DNA from: Planctomycetota bacterium
GTDB lineage: Bacteria; Planctomycetota; Planctomycetia; Pirellulales; UBA7805
Direction of reading: 5' to 3'
Length of the DNA stretch: 32,136 nucleotides
NCBI GenBank assembly: GCA_021413705.1
Contig: JAIOPX010000378.1
Location: 1 to 32,136, forward strand
Each line of letters begins with the position of its first letter. Positions within the stretch are counted from its first letter, which is position 1. Shown here one piece after another: positions 23,663-32,136 of the stretch. The notes under the pieces were generated by a model that saw only the letters and a program-made list of their open reading frames with translations, was not told where the DNA came from and ran no database searches. Made by a program: the position numbers and the translations under genes.

Positions 23663-26600
23663 GTGTCCACGACAGATCGCACGCCAACAACTCGTCGGCC
23701 CACTCCCGAGAGGCTGCCGATCGACGAGCAATTCTGGCCCGTCAATCTGCTGCTGTTGGTGCTTGGCGCCGTCGTCAGTGGCGCGATTGCGGTCCGCGCG
23801 GATTTCTTCACCCCGCGCCTCCTGGGTAGTGGCTGGACTTGGCTGGCAATCGTGTGGCTGATCGTCGGCTTGGTGACTCTGGGCGCCTGGCGTCTGGGAG
23901 ACCGCGCCGCCAGACGATTGCAGCTCTCGGCCGTGCTGGCCATCTTGCTGATCCTGTTTCTCTTGACCTATTTCGGCGATCGGGAAGTCTTGTGGCTCGA
24001 CCTAGCGCAACAACAGCGTACTAACGATCCGCTGGCCGCAGAGGAGCCTGAGGAGCAGCCCCCAATCCCGGCGATTGTTTCCGCTCCCGACGAGCCCAAG
24101 CCACAACTTGAGTTCGAGAAAATCGTGCCCGTCGAGGTAGCGCCCGAAGCGATCGCGCAAGCAGAGCCGATCCCGCAGCCGAAGAAGGAAATCGAGGCTC
24201 CGCAGCAGCAACCCAAACCCGAGGAACAACTGGCCAGCGCCACCCCGTTGCCGCGGTTGGCGCCTCTGCCCGTCGAGCGCGAGCGAACGGAACAAACGGC
24301 CCCCCGCCAAAGCTTGAGCGAATCGCAACTCAGCCGCCAACTCACTCCCGCCAAGCCGCAAGCAGGCGAACCGGCGGCCCCGCAGGTCGTCGGCGTTTCG
24401 ACTTCAGACAAGCCGCTCGATGCACAAGCGGCCACCTTGGATGCTCCTCGCCTGTCTTCGGGCATTGAAAAGCCGTTGAACCCGGGTCCGGCGTTGGAAG
24501 CGTCTTCACCCACACCGGCCGCCCCGCCGAAGGGCTCGGATATTCGTCGCTTGGAAGCTGCGCCACAAATGATCGCCTCAGCGGAGCAGCCGGCGCGGGG
24601 CCGGGCTCTCGGCGCATCTGCCGCTTCGATATCAGCGCCTGTGGATGTGCCGCTGGCCACCATCGCCGGCGGTCCACCCGGCGCGGTTCCTACGGAAGCA
24701 ATGCACATGGCGCAGCGGCAAGCGGCCAGCTCTCCCCTGTCGCAACAAGCCTCCGCTTCGCACATCGCTGATGCGCGAGTCGCCGACCTGCGGCCGATCC
24801 CGGGTGGCGTAGCAACGGCCCGACAAGTTGGTCCGATCGGCTCGGGCACTGATGAAAGCTTGACGGCCCGCGCCGATCTGCCCGCCGCCGGACCCCGGAT
24901 GGCTTCGATACCTCAAGTGGCCGTCGGCGCTCCGCAAATTGAACTGGTGGCTGGAACTCTGAAGACCGAAAACCGACCTGGCCCCGCTGAAGCCGCCCCC
25001 GGATCATCCCTCGGTCTACGGCGCGATTCTCAAGGCGCGCTTTCAGGCCCGACCATTTCTTCCAGCGCGGCGGGACTCGGATCGGGTGAAGCGGGCAGCG
25101 GGAGTCATCGAATTGCCGCGGCAACTTCCGTCGGACGTGCCGTGGCGGTTGGCCAACCTGGAGTCGCACCGAGCGGAACGCAAACCGAACCTTTAGTCCT
25201 CGGACACCGTGGTGTGGCGGGAGGATTGCCTACGGCGGGTCAGCCCGTCGGCGACATCGTGGCTGCGCCGGCGACCAATCGTCAGGGCACGGGAGGCGGA
25301 GGCACAAGCGAAAAAGGTTCGGGAGGAGCAGGCACAGGTCCAGAGGCGGGAGCAACGGCCGTTGCCGCACCAGGGCCGGTGGGTATCGGTGGCGGTAATG
25401 GACCTCCCTCGGGAATTGCCATCGCCGCACTTGAGCCCGGCAACGGTTTCGGAGGGACATCCTCGCGCGAGGGATTGCGAGCGGGTGGCTCGAGTGCTGC
25501 CGGCTCTGGCTCGGGTGTCGAAGTTGTATCCAGCGGAACGGGAGCAGGACCCGTGCGCAGATCGAGCGGTCAGTTCTCGGCCGCGGCAAATTCCGATGCG
25601 CCTCAGTTGCCCGGCGATCCTGCCTCCACTCGATCGACAGCGTCCGTGGGAACGGGGCCCGCGGATGGATCTGGGCTCGGTGGTTCAGGCGGTGGTGGTT
25701 CGTCCTTCGCCGGCGGCGGATCCGGTCCGTCACTGGTTCGCGGGACAGGAGCCATCGGCACGGGTACAGGAGAGGGCGGAGATGGTAGTGGAACGGGGCC
25801 GGGAGGCTCGCCCACGCTTGGTCGAATCGCGCGCGCCGAATATGGCTTGCCCAACGGTTCCGACGTAAAGGCCGCCACCTGGGCCGCAGATGGGAAAGTG
25901 GGAGGTTCGGGACGCACCGTGGGACCCGTCCGAGCGGGCGGATCGAGTCTCCGCAGCGCCGCGGTCGCAGGCGATGGAGAACCCGGGCTTGGCGGGCCGG
26001 GTGACGGTGGATCGGGAGGCGCAGGCAGTTCCAACGGCGCAGAGCGCTTGGGACCCGTGCAATCGGTTGCCGGAGAGCGAGGAGGAACAGGGACAGATGC
26101 GATCGGCCCCACTGTGCTGGTCCCGGCGGAGTCCGGTCCCGGAGGATTGGGAAACGCCGTAGCGAGTTTCTCGGGCAACATCAGCCCGCGTGCCCAGCCT
26201 CAGAGCGACGTTGTTGTGGCCTCGACGGATGAGCGATTCCTGCGCCGAGATATTGGCGGACCGCGAGTGACCGCAGGCGTGGCGCCAGTGGAAGCGCGCG
26301 GCTCGTTCATTAAACGGACGGAAGGACCGGGCAATGGCCGGGGACGGGCAACGCAGCCGGAGCAGATTGATGTGAAGATTGCCCTGGCCCTCGATTTTCT
26401 CCAGCGCCATCAGCGCCCGGACGGAAGCTGGAGCCTCCATGGCACAGATACTAACCGGCCCAATGATCCGAGTGAAATCCATTCCGACGTAGCGGCCACC
26501 GGGCTGGCGCTGTTGGCGTTCCTCGGAGATCGCCATCACCATCTGGAAACGCAAGGGGAATATAACGCCACCATTCATAACGCCATCCAGTATCTGATCA

Positions 26601-27439
26601 AGCACCAGAAGCCCACTGGCGAGGTGTTCGTCGAAGCAGACGCAAAATCCAATTACACCTCACGAACCTACAGTCACGCAATCGCCACACTGGCGCTGTG
26701 TGAAGCGTTTGGCATGACGGGTGATCCCAAAGTGCGCGAGCCGGCGCAACGCGCAGTGGATTTTGCCATCAGCACGCAGCACAAAAAACTGGGAGGCTGG
26801 CGCTATCTGCCTCAGAAAACGTGTGATACATCCGTTACCGGTTGGATGTTTGCCGCATTGGACGCCGGCAAGCGGGCGCAACTCGATGTGCCGCGCACAG
26901 CATTTGAGGGAGTGGATCGTTGGCTGGAACTGGCCACCGCGCCCAGGAGCCGCGGCGCGCTCTACGTTTACAATCCCGAAGCGGTTGATGAACTGGTGCC
27001 CGTCAAAGGAGTGACCTACGATCGGGCGGCACAGCGGCGGGCTTCGCCGGTTAATACGGCGGTCGGCCTCTACGTCCGGCTGACGCGAGGGTGGAGCCCC
27101 ACCGACCCGCGCATCCAGGAGGGAGCCGACTATTTGATGAAGAACCTGCCCGAGCATACAGCAGAAGGACGCAACACCTATTATTGGTACTATGCCACGC
27201 AGGTGCTGTACCATGTGCAAGGGCCGCGCTGGCAAAAATGGCAGAAGCGATTGTCGGCGGAATTGGAGGAAACTCAAGTCCGCAAAGGCCCGCTGGCGGG
27301 AAGCTGGGATCCTGAGGGGCGCGTTCCAGACAAATGGGGCGCCACGGGGGGGCGCATCTTTGTGACGGCCGTGAACCTGCTCTCGCTCGAAGCCGGCAGC
27401 CGCGTGGCTGATTCTCCGACGCCGCTGGATGTGCGGTGA
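23663..27439 (+). CDS. Membrane-anchored alpha-alpha toroid (squalene cyclase/prenyltransferase-repeat) protein
   Basis: This 1258-residue protein starts at a GTG with AGGGAG about 6 nt upstream. Three hydrophobic helices near residues 27-46, 55-77 and 88-107 anchor the N-terminus. Residues about 125-450 are Pro/Glu/Gln/Ala-rich, and about 450-880 are strongly Gly/Ser-rich, together a linker of roughly 750 residues. The folded domain starts near residue 900 (QIDVKIALALDFLQ) and carries QW-like repeats: QRPDGSWSLHG (near 916), then DVAATGLALLAFLG, SHAIATLALCEAFG, KLGGWRYLP and CDTSVTGWMF (near 1053). The alpha-alpha toroid fold is shared by terpene cyclases, prenyltransferases and complement-type proteins. 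I see no DxDD or DDxxD catalytic motif, so cyclase activity is doubtful. A 110-nt gap separates it from the second sigma operon. Confidence 0.85.
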   Translation: MSTTDRTPTTRRPTPERLPIDEQFWPVNLLLLVLGAVVSGAIAVRADFFTPRLLGSGWTWLAIVWLIVGLVTLGAWRLGDRAARRLQLSAVLAILLILFLLTYFGDREVLWLDLAQQQRTNDPLAAEEPEEQPPIPAIVSAPDEPKPQLEFEKIVPVEVAPEAIAQAEPIPQPKKEIEAPQQQPKPEEQLASATPLPRLAPLPVERERTEQTAPRQSLSESQLSRQLTPAKPQAGEPAAPQVVGVSTSDKPLDAQAATLDAPRLSSGIEKPLNPGPALEASSPTPAAPPKGSDIRRLEAAPQMIASAEQPARGRALGASAASISAPVDVPLATIAGGPPGAVPTEAMHMAQRQAASSPLSQQASASHIADARVADLRPIPGGVATARQVGPIGSGTDESLTARADLPAAGPRMASIPQVAVGAPQIELVAGTLKTENRPGPAEAAPGSSLGLRRDSQGALSGPTISSSAAGLGSGEAGSGSHRIAAATSVGRAVAVGQPGVAPSGTQTEPLVLGHRGVAGGLPTAGQPVGDIVAAPATNRQGTGGGGTSEKGSGGAGTGPEAGATAVAAPGPVGIGGGNGPPSGIAIAALEPGNGFGGTSSREGLRAGGSSAAGSGSGVEVVSSGTGAGPVRRSSGQFSAAANSDAPQLPGDPASTRSTASVGTGPADGSGLGGSGGGGSSFAGGGSGPSLVRGTGAIGTGTGEGGDGSGTGPGGSPTLGRIARAEYGLPNGSDVKAATWAADGKVGGSGRTVGPVRAGGSSLRSAAVAGDGEPGLGGPGDGGSGGAGSSNGAERLGPVQSVAGERGGTGTDAIGPTVLVPAESGPGGLGNAVASFSGNISPRAQPQSDVVVASTDERFLRRDIGGPRVTAGVAPVEARGSFIKRTEGPGNGRGRATQPEQIDVKIALALDFLQRHQRPDGSWSLHGTDTNRPNDPSEIHSDVAATGLALLAFLGDRHHHLETQGEYNATIHNAIQYLIKHQKPTGEVFVEADAKSNYTSRTYSHAIATLALCEAFGMTGDPKVREPAQRAVDFAISTQHKKLGGWRYLPQKTCDTSVTGWMFAALDAGKRAQLDVPRTAFEGVDRWLELATAPRSRGALYVYNPEAVDELVPVKGVTYDRAAQRRASPVNTAVGLYVRLTRGWSPTDPRIQEGADYLMKNLPEHTAEGRNTYYWYYATQVLYHVQGPRWQKWQKRLSAELEETQVRKGPLAGSWDPEGRVPDKWGATGGRIFVTAVNLLSLEAGSRVADSPTPLDVR

Positions 27440-27550
27440 GCAGTCGTATGCGGCCCGCGAAAGCGTGCCGACTCAATCGCACAAAACTTTCCCGGGATGC
27501 CGGCATCGCGGCGGTGTCTTATCTGTGTCGGTGGCTAGGGTACATCCGCA

Positions 27551-28057
27551 ATGGGTCTGTCAACCGAGGAGCTTGCGCGACTGGTAGACGCCTATGCCCC
27601 GCGGCTGGTGCTGTATGCCCGCGCGCTGTGTGCCAGCCCGGAAGACGTGGTCCAGGAGGCGCTGATTGCGCTGGCCGCGGAGCCGGCGCCGCCGGCGGAT
27701 GCCAAAGCGTGGCTGTATCGGGCGGTGCGCAATGCGGCGCTTAACGCGGCACGCGGGGCGCGGCGACGGCGACGGCATGAGGAGGAGGCGGGCGCCCATC
27801 GTCAGGCGTGGTTTACCGCGGCCGCGGACGACGCGATCGACGCGGCGGAGGCGACCGCGGCGCTGGCGGCCCTGCCGGAGGCGGAGCGCGAAGTGGTGGT
27901 CCTGCGGCTGTGGAACCGCATGACGTTCGAGCAGATCGCGGAACTCACAGGCAGCTCCGACAGCACGGCGCAGCGGCGTTACGCTGCGGCAATTCAGTCT
28001 TTGCGAGAAAGGTTGGGATGGTCATGTCCTCAACAGACGCCCCCGATGAAAACCTGA
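27551..28057 (+). CDS. ECF-like RNA polymerase sigma factor, second copy type
   Basis: This is a predicted alternative sigma factor of 168 residues. Region 2 is short (about 10-75: VDAYAPRLVLYARALC, EDVVQEALIALA, AKAWLYRAVRNAALNAARG). An arginine-rich stretch links it to region 4 (about 105-155: LPEAEREVVVLRLWNRMTFE, then IAELTGSSDSTAQRRYAAAI). It is clearly a different subfamily from the sigma factor at 17207. The following gene starts inside its end, overlapping by 40 nt, so the two are translationally coupled. No ribosome binding site is obvious before the ATG; short-leader or leaderless expression is possible. Confidence 0.88.
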   Translation: MGLSTEELARLVDAYAPRLVLYARALCASPEDVVQEALIALAAEPAPPADAKAWLYRAVRNAALNAARGARRRRRHEEEAGAHRQAWFTAAADDAIDAAEATAALAALPEAEREVVVLRLWNRMTFEQIAELTGSSDSTAQRRYAAAIQSLRERLGWSCPQQTPPMKT

Positions 28058-28500
28058 GTGACTTCGAACGAGCCTTGGCGGGACTAGCACCCGCCGAGGC
28101 GCGGCTGGACCGAGATCGCCTGATGTTCGACGCGGGCCGGGCTGCCACCAGTCACCAACCGGCGGCACCGTGGTTCTGGCCGCTGGCCACCACAGCAATG
28201 GCCGTATTGTCGCTTACCCTCGGCGTTCTGCTAGCCGCGCAGCGCCCGCCCGCGTCACCTAAGTTCGTCCAGACATCTCCCGCGACAAATCTGCCCATTG
28301 TTTATCCGCCAGCAGTCGATCCGGTGAAACGAACGGAGCCGCCCGTTGACATCACGCACGGCCTCGTTGCTCTGCGAAATCGTGTGTTAGCCGACGGTCC
28401 TGAGGTGCTGGACCGTCCCCAAGCTGGTTCAGCTCGGGAAGCGGCCCAGCATCCGCAGGCGGACTATCCCTGGTCATCCATCCGGAAATTTCCAGATTGA
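28018..28500 (+). CDS. One-helix membrane protein, likely anti-sigma partner of the second sigma factor
   Basis: This is a 160-residue protein. The N-terminal cytoplasmic part (LSDFERALAGLAPAEARLDR, then DRLMFDAGRAA, residues 13-43) resembles a motif I associate with planctomycetal sigma-linked membrane proteins. A single transmembrane helix covers about 54-74 (FWPLATTAMAVLSLTLGVLL), followed by a Pro-rich periplasmic tail. I chose the ATG at 28018, with AAAGG 5 nt upstream; ATG 28024 is a close alternative. The gene overlaps the sigma gene by 40 nt in another frame and ends 23 nt before the next start. Anti-sigma function is inferred. Confidence 0.7.
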   Translation: MVMSSTDAPDENLSDFERALAGLAPAEARLDRDRLMFDAGRAATSHQPAAPWFWPLATTAMAVLSLTLGVLLAAQRPPASPKFVQTSPATNLPIVYPPAVDPVKRTEPPVDITHGLVALRNRVLADGPEVLDRPQAGSAREAAQHPQADYPWSSIRKFPD

Positions 28501-28523
28501 ATCACTCTCTGAGGAGGCAACTG

Positions 28524-30008
28524 ATGAACACCAGGCACTCGCTTCGATTTATTCCACTGTCAGGAATTCACGTAATTTCATGGCTGCTCGTCACCATGTC
28601 GTGGCAAGTCGTGACCGCAGCGGCGGCGGATGATGAACCGAAGCCGGCGGCAGCCAAGCCTGCGCGGCCGGAGGTCGTCGAACTGACGATCCACCCCGCC
28701 GCGGAGGCCGAGCCCAAGCTGAATTACCGCCTGCTACCTCCCAACTGGGAACGCAGGCCAGGCAATGCGGCGCCGCTGTATTATCGGGCATGGCTGATGC
28801 AGCAGCGTGGGCCGCGCAATGACTGGCCGGTCAAAGAGGTGGACGCATGGGAGAAAATGCCGCCAGAGAAGTTGCCGGTCAAAGAGGTAGAGAAATTTAT
28901 TCAGTCTTCAGTCGGACTGCACCCAGACATGTTTCGGATGGCGGCCCGGCGCGAATATTGCCGTTGGGATTTGGCCGAGCGTGACGTCGAGGACCCATTT
29001 AATGTAGTTTTCCCGGAAGTCGATAAGGCCCAAGCGACGGTGAGGGTCTTGGGCCTCATGGCGAAGCTTCAGATTGCCAAGGGCGATTTTCAAGAGGCCC
29101 TCGATACGCTCCAGATCAGTTTTCAGATGATGCAAGACATCGGCCAGGGTCGGTTCCTGGGTCACAAGATATACGCCGGCGCAAAAGCAGAGACATTCAC
29201 ACGCGTCCTGGAGCAGTTGGTCGCGACGAAAGGGGCTCCGAATCTTTATTGGGCAGTCAGGGACTTTCCGACCCCGTTTGTCGATTTACGCGGTGCATGG
29301 CAAAACGAGCGAGGCACGGTATTGATGTCCATTCCAGAATTGCGGGATGTGCGTACTGCACAATTGACCGCCGAGCAATGGCAACAGCGATGGGAGAGCG
29401 CTGTTGCTCACAGCCGCTATTACACCCGAATCAATGAATTGGGATCTATTCCCCCGCCCCCAGAAAAGAACGCCGACTCCAAGTCGGGCGAACTGCTGGT
29501 TAGGCTATATCCAACAGCACGCGCGGGTCTGTTGAACTTCGGCTATGACAAGGCCAAGGTGGAGGCCATGGCCAAGCCCCAGGTCGTCCTCGTGTATGAA
29601 GGAGAGACGCTGGAACGAGCTTGCGATGAAATGGAAAGCCTGCTTTTGCTTCCTCATGGCGAGGCGCTCCGGCGACGCTCAAGATTGCAGACGCCTGCGA
29701 AAGATAGCCTGATATATCCCTTATTAAATTCTATGGTTAACGATTGGGGATCTATAGCACGGTCTTCGTTGAAACTGCCGCGTCGCTTGGCCGGCGTATG
29801 CCACATCGAAGCCATCCGCATGTACGCCGCGGCCCACGAGGGGAAACTGCCGGCGCAACTGGCCGACATCAAGGAGGTGCCGTTGCCGCTGAATCCGTTT
29901 ACCGGCAAACCATTTGAATATCGGCTGGAAGGAGACGTGGCGGTGCTGACAGCGACAGGTGCGGACGGCGTTCCTGAGTTGGTTTATCGGCTGAAATTGG
30001 CCAGGTAG
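28524..30008 (+). CDS. Exported protein of unknown function in the second sigma operon
   Basis: This is a 494-residue product from the ATG at 28524, fixed by GAGGAGG 6 nt upstream (28511-28517). A signal peptide spans about residues 8-35 and ends VVTAAAADD. Residues 60-200 contain a mixed helical region with DFQEALDTLQISFQMMQDIG, resembling a helical repeat. The last 75 residues (CHIEAIRMYAAAHEGKLPAQ, then PLPLNPFTGKPFEYRLEGD) follow a pattern also seen at the end of pseudopilin-like and other exported planctomycetal proteins. I do not recognise a named family and propose no enzymatic role. It is the third gene of the operon and parallels the exported protein gene at 18400 in position but not in sequence. 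Confidence 0.82.
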   Translation: MNTRHSLRFIPLSGIHVISWLLVTMSWQVVTAAAADDEPKPAAAKPARPEVVELTIHPAAEAEPKLNYRLLPPNWERRPGNAAPLYYRAWLMQQRGPRNDWPVKEVDAWEKMPPEKLPVKEVEKFIQSSVGLHPDMFRMAARREYCRWDLAERDVEDPFNVVFPEVDKAQATVRVLGLMAKLQIAKGDFQEALDTLQISFQMMQDIGQGRFLGHKIYAGAKAETFTRVLEQLVATKGAPNLYWAVRDFPTPFVDLRGAWQNERGTVLMSIPELRDVRTAQLTAEQWQQRWESAVAHSRYYTRINELGSIPPPPEKNADSKSGELLVRLYPTARAGLLNFGYDKAKVEAMAKPQVVLVYEGETLERACDEMESLLLLPHGEALRRRSRLQTPAKDSLIYPLLNSMVNDWGSIARSSLKLPRRLAGVCHIEAIRMYAAAHEGKLPAQLADIKEVPLPLNPFTGKPFEYRLEGDVAVLTATGADGVPELVYRLKLAR

Positions 30009-30020
30009 GGCAACCCACAC

Positions 30021-32012
30021 TCACGCCGCCGCGTGTTGCTGGAACAGGCGTGCATAGTGGGCGGAACTGCGGATCAGTTCTTCATGCGTACCGATGTCCA
30101 CGATCTGGCCGGCGTCCATCACCAAAATCCGGTCGGCCAGCTCTAGCGTCGAGCGGCGGTGTGTAATCAAGATCGTCGTCCGGTTGCGGATGAACTCCGA
30201 CAAGACGCGGTGAATCACCTGCTCACTCTCGGGATCCACCTGGCTGGTGGCTTCGTCCATAATCAGGATCGACGGGTCGCGCAGCACGGCGCGGGCCAGC
30301 GAAATCCGCTGCCGCTGACCGCCGCTGAGCCGGCTGCCCTGGGGGCCGCAGTTGGTTTCATAGCCGTCGTCAAGCTGCGACTCGATGAAGCGATCGGCGT
30401 GAGCCCGCTTGGCGGCTTCGATCACCTGCTCCCGCGTCGCCCGGCGAGTGCCGTAGCGAATGTTGTTGATGACGGTGTCGTTAAATAATACCGTCTCCTG
30501 GGTGACAATGCCGATCTGGCCGCGTAGCTCCCCCAGCCTCATATCGCGAACGTCAACGCCGTCGATCAGCACTTTGCCGTGCGTGGGGTCGTAGAACCGC
30601 GGAATCAGGTTGGCCAAGGTGCTCTTTCCGCAACCGTTGGAGCCGACGATGGCCAGTGCTTGGCCAAACGGAATCTCCAAGTCGATGCCGCGCAACACCT
30701 CGTCTCCCTCCGGATAGGCGAAGCGAATGCCGCTGAGCGTGAGCGCCTTGCGGTGGCGACCCAGCTTCACGGCGCGAACTGGGTTCTGAATCGTCGGCTC
30801 GCGGTCCATCATCTGATAGATCCGGTCGGCCGCGGCGGCGGCCCGTTGCAGATGGCCGAACACGTCCGACATCCGCCGGGCAGGATCGCTGACGCCCGCC
30901 AGCAAGCCGTAGAACAACAGCAGCGCGCTGATGGAGAGCGGCCGGTCGCACATTTTCAGACCCAGCAGATGCGTCTGCTGGTTAAGCACCAGGTAGGCGC
31001 CGGCCAGGATGGCGACGCTGATGGTAATCATGCCCATCACTTCGGTCAGGGGGCGAATCAGGCTGTCGTAGCGGGCGATCTTCATAGCTTTGCGGAAGAA
31101 CTCGCGATTCTTGTTGGAGAACCGCCAGCGCTCGTAGCGCTCGCCGGTAAATGCCTTGACCACCTTGATGCCACCGAATGCCTCGGAGAGCACCTGATAG
31201 ATCTGCGACATTTCTTCCATCGCCCGGCGGTTGGCCCGCTTGATGCTGCCGGCCAGCCGATTGATCAAAAATCCGGCCAGCGGGGCCACTACCAGCGAGA
31301 GCAGGAGCAGTCGCCAGCAGATGAATCCGGCCCCGATCAGACAGGCCGCCATCTTCAGCGGCTCGCGCAGCGCCTTGCCGAAGAGGATGCCAAGTCCGTT
31401 GCCGAGTTGGTCCATGTCATAAGTAAATCGGCTCATCAACTCGTGGGTGCCGCGCTCGTTGAATGTGCCCATGTCCATCCGCAGCGTGCGGCGGAAAAAT
31501 TGCTTGCGGAGGTCGAGCGTGCCATGTTGCCGCAGTCGCTCCTGGAAGATGGTGCTGATGATCAGGAAACCCGATTTGACGACCGTCCCCACCATCAATA
31601 CGGCCACCACCCAGACCAGCGTCGCGAACGGCGTGGCGGGTAGATAGGTATGAATCCAGGGCCGCATGCGCTGGAGACCTTCCAGAGCTTTTTGATCCGC
31701 CAGACAACGGATTTCGATCAGCTCGACTTGACGCGCCAGCGCCGAGCGTGCCTCGGAGGGGGCCGTTTTTTGTTGGTTGTTGAGTTTGGCAACCTCAGCA
31801 TGTTGGTCGGTGATCAGTTGCTGCGTTTTCGTGATCTCGACGTCCACCCAGTCTCGGAGCGACTGTCCTTTGAACACCACTTCGACAAATGGATAGACCG
31901 TGCCAATGTTGGCCCCCCAAAGAATGGCCACCGCCAGCGCCGATAGCACGCCTCCGACGACGGTCCAACGGTAGCGTAGGCAGAGCTTGATCGAGCGCTT
32001 GAAATTTTGCAT
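30021..32012 (-). CDS. ABC exporter, MsbA/lipid-flippase type (fused membrane and ATPase domains)
   Basis: This is a predicted half-transporter that works as a homodimer in the inner membrane and exports lipids, drugs or other amphiphiles. From the ATG at 32012 it has 663 residues; the frame opens at a TTG (32063) but no site favours it. Transmembrane helix 1 (about 15-40) and helix 2 (about 128-153) are separated by an enlarged, Gln/Glu/Lys-rich, probably coiled-coil loop (56-116). The rest of the six-helix domain extends to about 370. The ATPase has Walker A GSNGCGKST (457-465), the Q-loop in GIVTQET, the signature LSGGQRQR (562-569), Walker B ILIMDE (582-587) and the switch histidine in ITHR (H618). 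It is convergent with the second sigma operon, 12 nt away. The cargo is unknown. Confidence 0.92.
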   Translation of the reverse strand: MQNFKRSIKLCLRYRWTVVGGVLSALAVAILWGANIGTVYPFVEVVFKGQSLRDWVDVEITKTQQLITDQHAEVAKLNNQQKTAPSEARSALARQVELIEIRCLADQKALEGLQRMRPWIHTYLPATPFATLVWVVAVLMVGTVVKSGFLIISTIFQERLRQHGTLDLRKQFFRRTLRMDMGTFNERGTHELMSRFTYDMDQLGNGLGILFGKALREPLKMAACLIGAGFICWRLLLLSLVVAPLAGFLINRLAGSIKRANRRAMEEMSQIYQVLSEAFGGIKVVKAFTGERYERWRFSNKNREFFRKAMKIARYDSLIRPLTEVMGMITISVAILAGAYLVLNQQTHLLGLKMCDRPLSISALLLFYGLLAGVSDPARRMSDVFGHLQRAAAAADRIYQMMDREPTIQNPVRAVKLGRHRKALTLSGIRFAYPEGDEVLRGIDLEIPFGQALAIVGSNGCGKSTLANLIPRFYDPTHGKVLIDGVDVRDMRLGELRGQIGIVTQETVLFNDTVINNIRYGTRRATREQVIEAAKRAHADRFIESQLDDGYETNCGPQGSRLSGGQRQRISLARAVLRDPSILIMDEATSQVDPESEQVIHRVLSEFIRNRTTILITHRRSTLELADRILVMDAGQIVDIGTHEELIRSSAHYARLFQQHAAA

Positions 32013-32136
32013 GCCAGCATCGTCCAGCCAGGGTGGGGTGCAACGAGCGGCGGTTTGTATCAAAAAGCGGTCGCCCCTCCAAGATCGAACGGGGCTGGCA
32101 ATGCTGGCAAAGTGGGCCTCGCTTGCCGAGCGTGGC

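Overview
The window is high-GC bacterial DNA that looks planctomycetal, probably from the Pirellulales. That assignment is an inference from content: very long exported proteins with no familiar domain, a sulfatase, small sigma factor / membrane protein / exported protein operons, a membrane-anchored alpha-alpha toroid protein with a huge Gly/Pro-rich linker, and intergenic DNA crowded with short GC-rich palindromes. No tRNA, rRNA, CRISPR array, transposase or phage gene was found.

Region 1 (1-3888) is housekeeping: the acetolactate synthase large subunit (ilvB, running off the left edge), a PlsC-type acyltransferase, a divergent YfcE-type metallophosphoesterase and a RimI-type acetyltransferase. 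Region 2 (4039-14385) holds two minus-strand giant genes, 15 nt apart, for exported proteins of about 1177 and 2265 residues. The longer one appears to be two copies of one architecture fused head to tail, so the locus carries three related modules, each with a signal-like segment, a short VP/YVP motif, a long probably beta-rich body and a closing multi-helix membrane block. Region 3 (14892-17000) is a divergent pair: an exported sulfatase and a small exported EF-hand protein.

Region 4 (17207-19116) is a tight three-gene operon: ECF-like sigma factor, one-helix membrane protein (likely its anti-sigma partner) and exported coiled-coil protein. Region 5 (19380-22105) has an exported HExxH metalloprotease-like protein, an exported PDZ protein and a small protein with two CxxC pairs. 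About 1.55 kb of gene-free, repeat-rich DNA follows (22106-23662). Region 6 (23663-30008) has the 1258-residue toroid protein and then a second sigma / membrane protein / exported protein operon with the same layout as region 4 but different sequences. Region 7 (30021-32012) is an MsbA-type ABC exporter with an enlarged first periplasmic loop.

The most interesting structures are the triplicated giant exported modules, the two parallel sigma cassettes, and families of short palindromic repeats. One such palindrome lies in frame inside a giant gene and matches an intergenic copy at 25 of 26 bases. Another holds the stop codon of the 2265-residue gene in its loop. All functional statements rest on motif reading only; no database search was possible.
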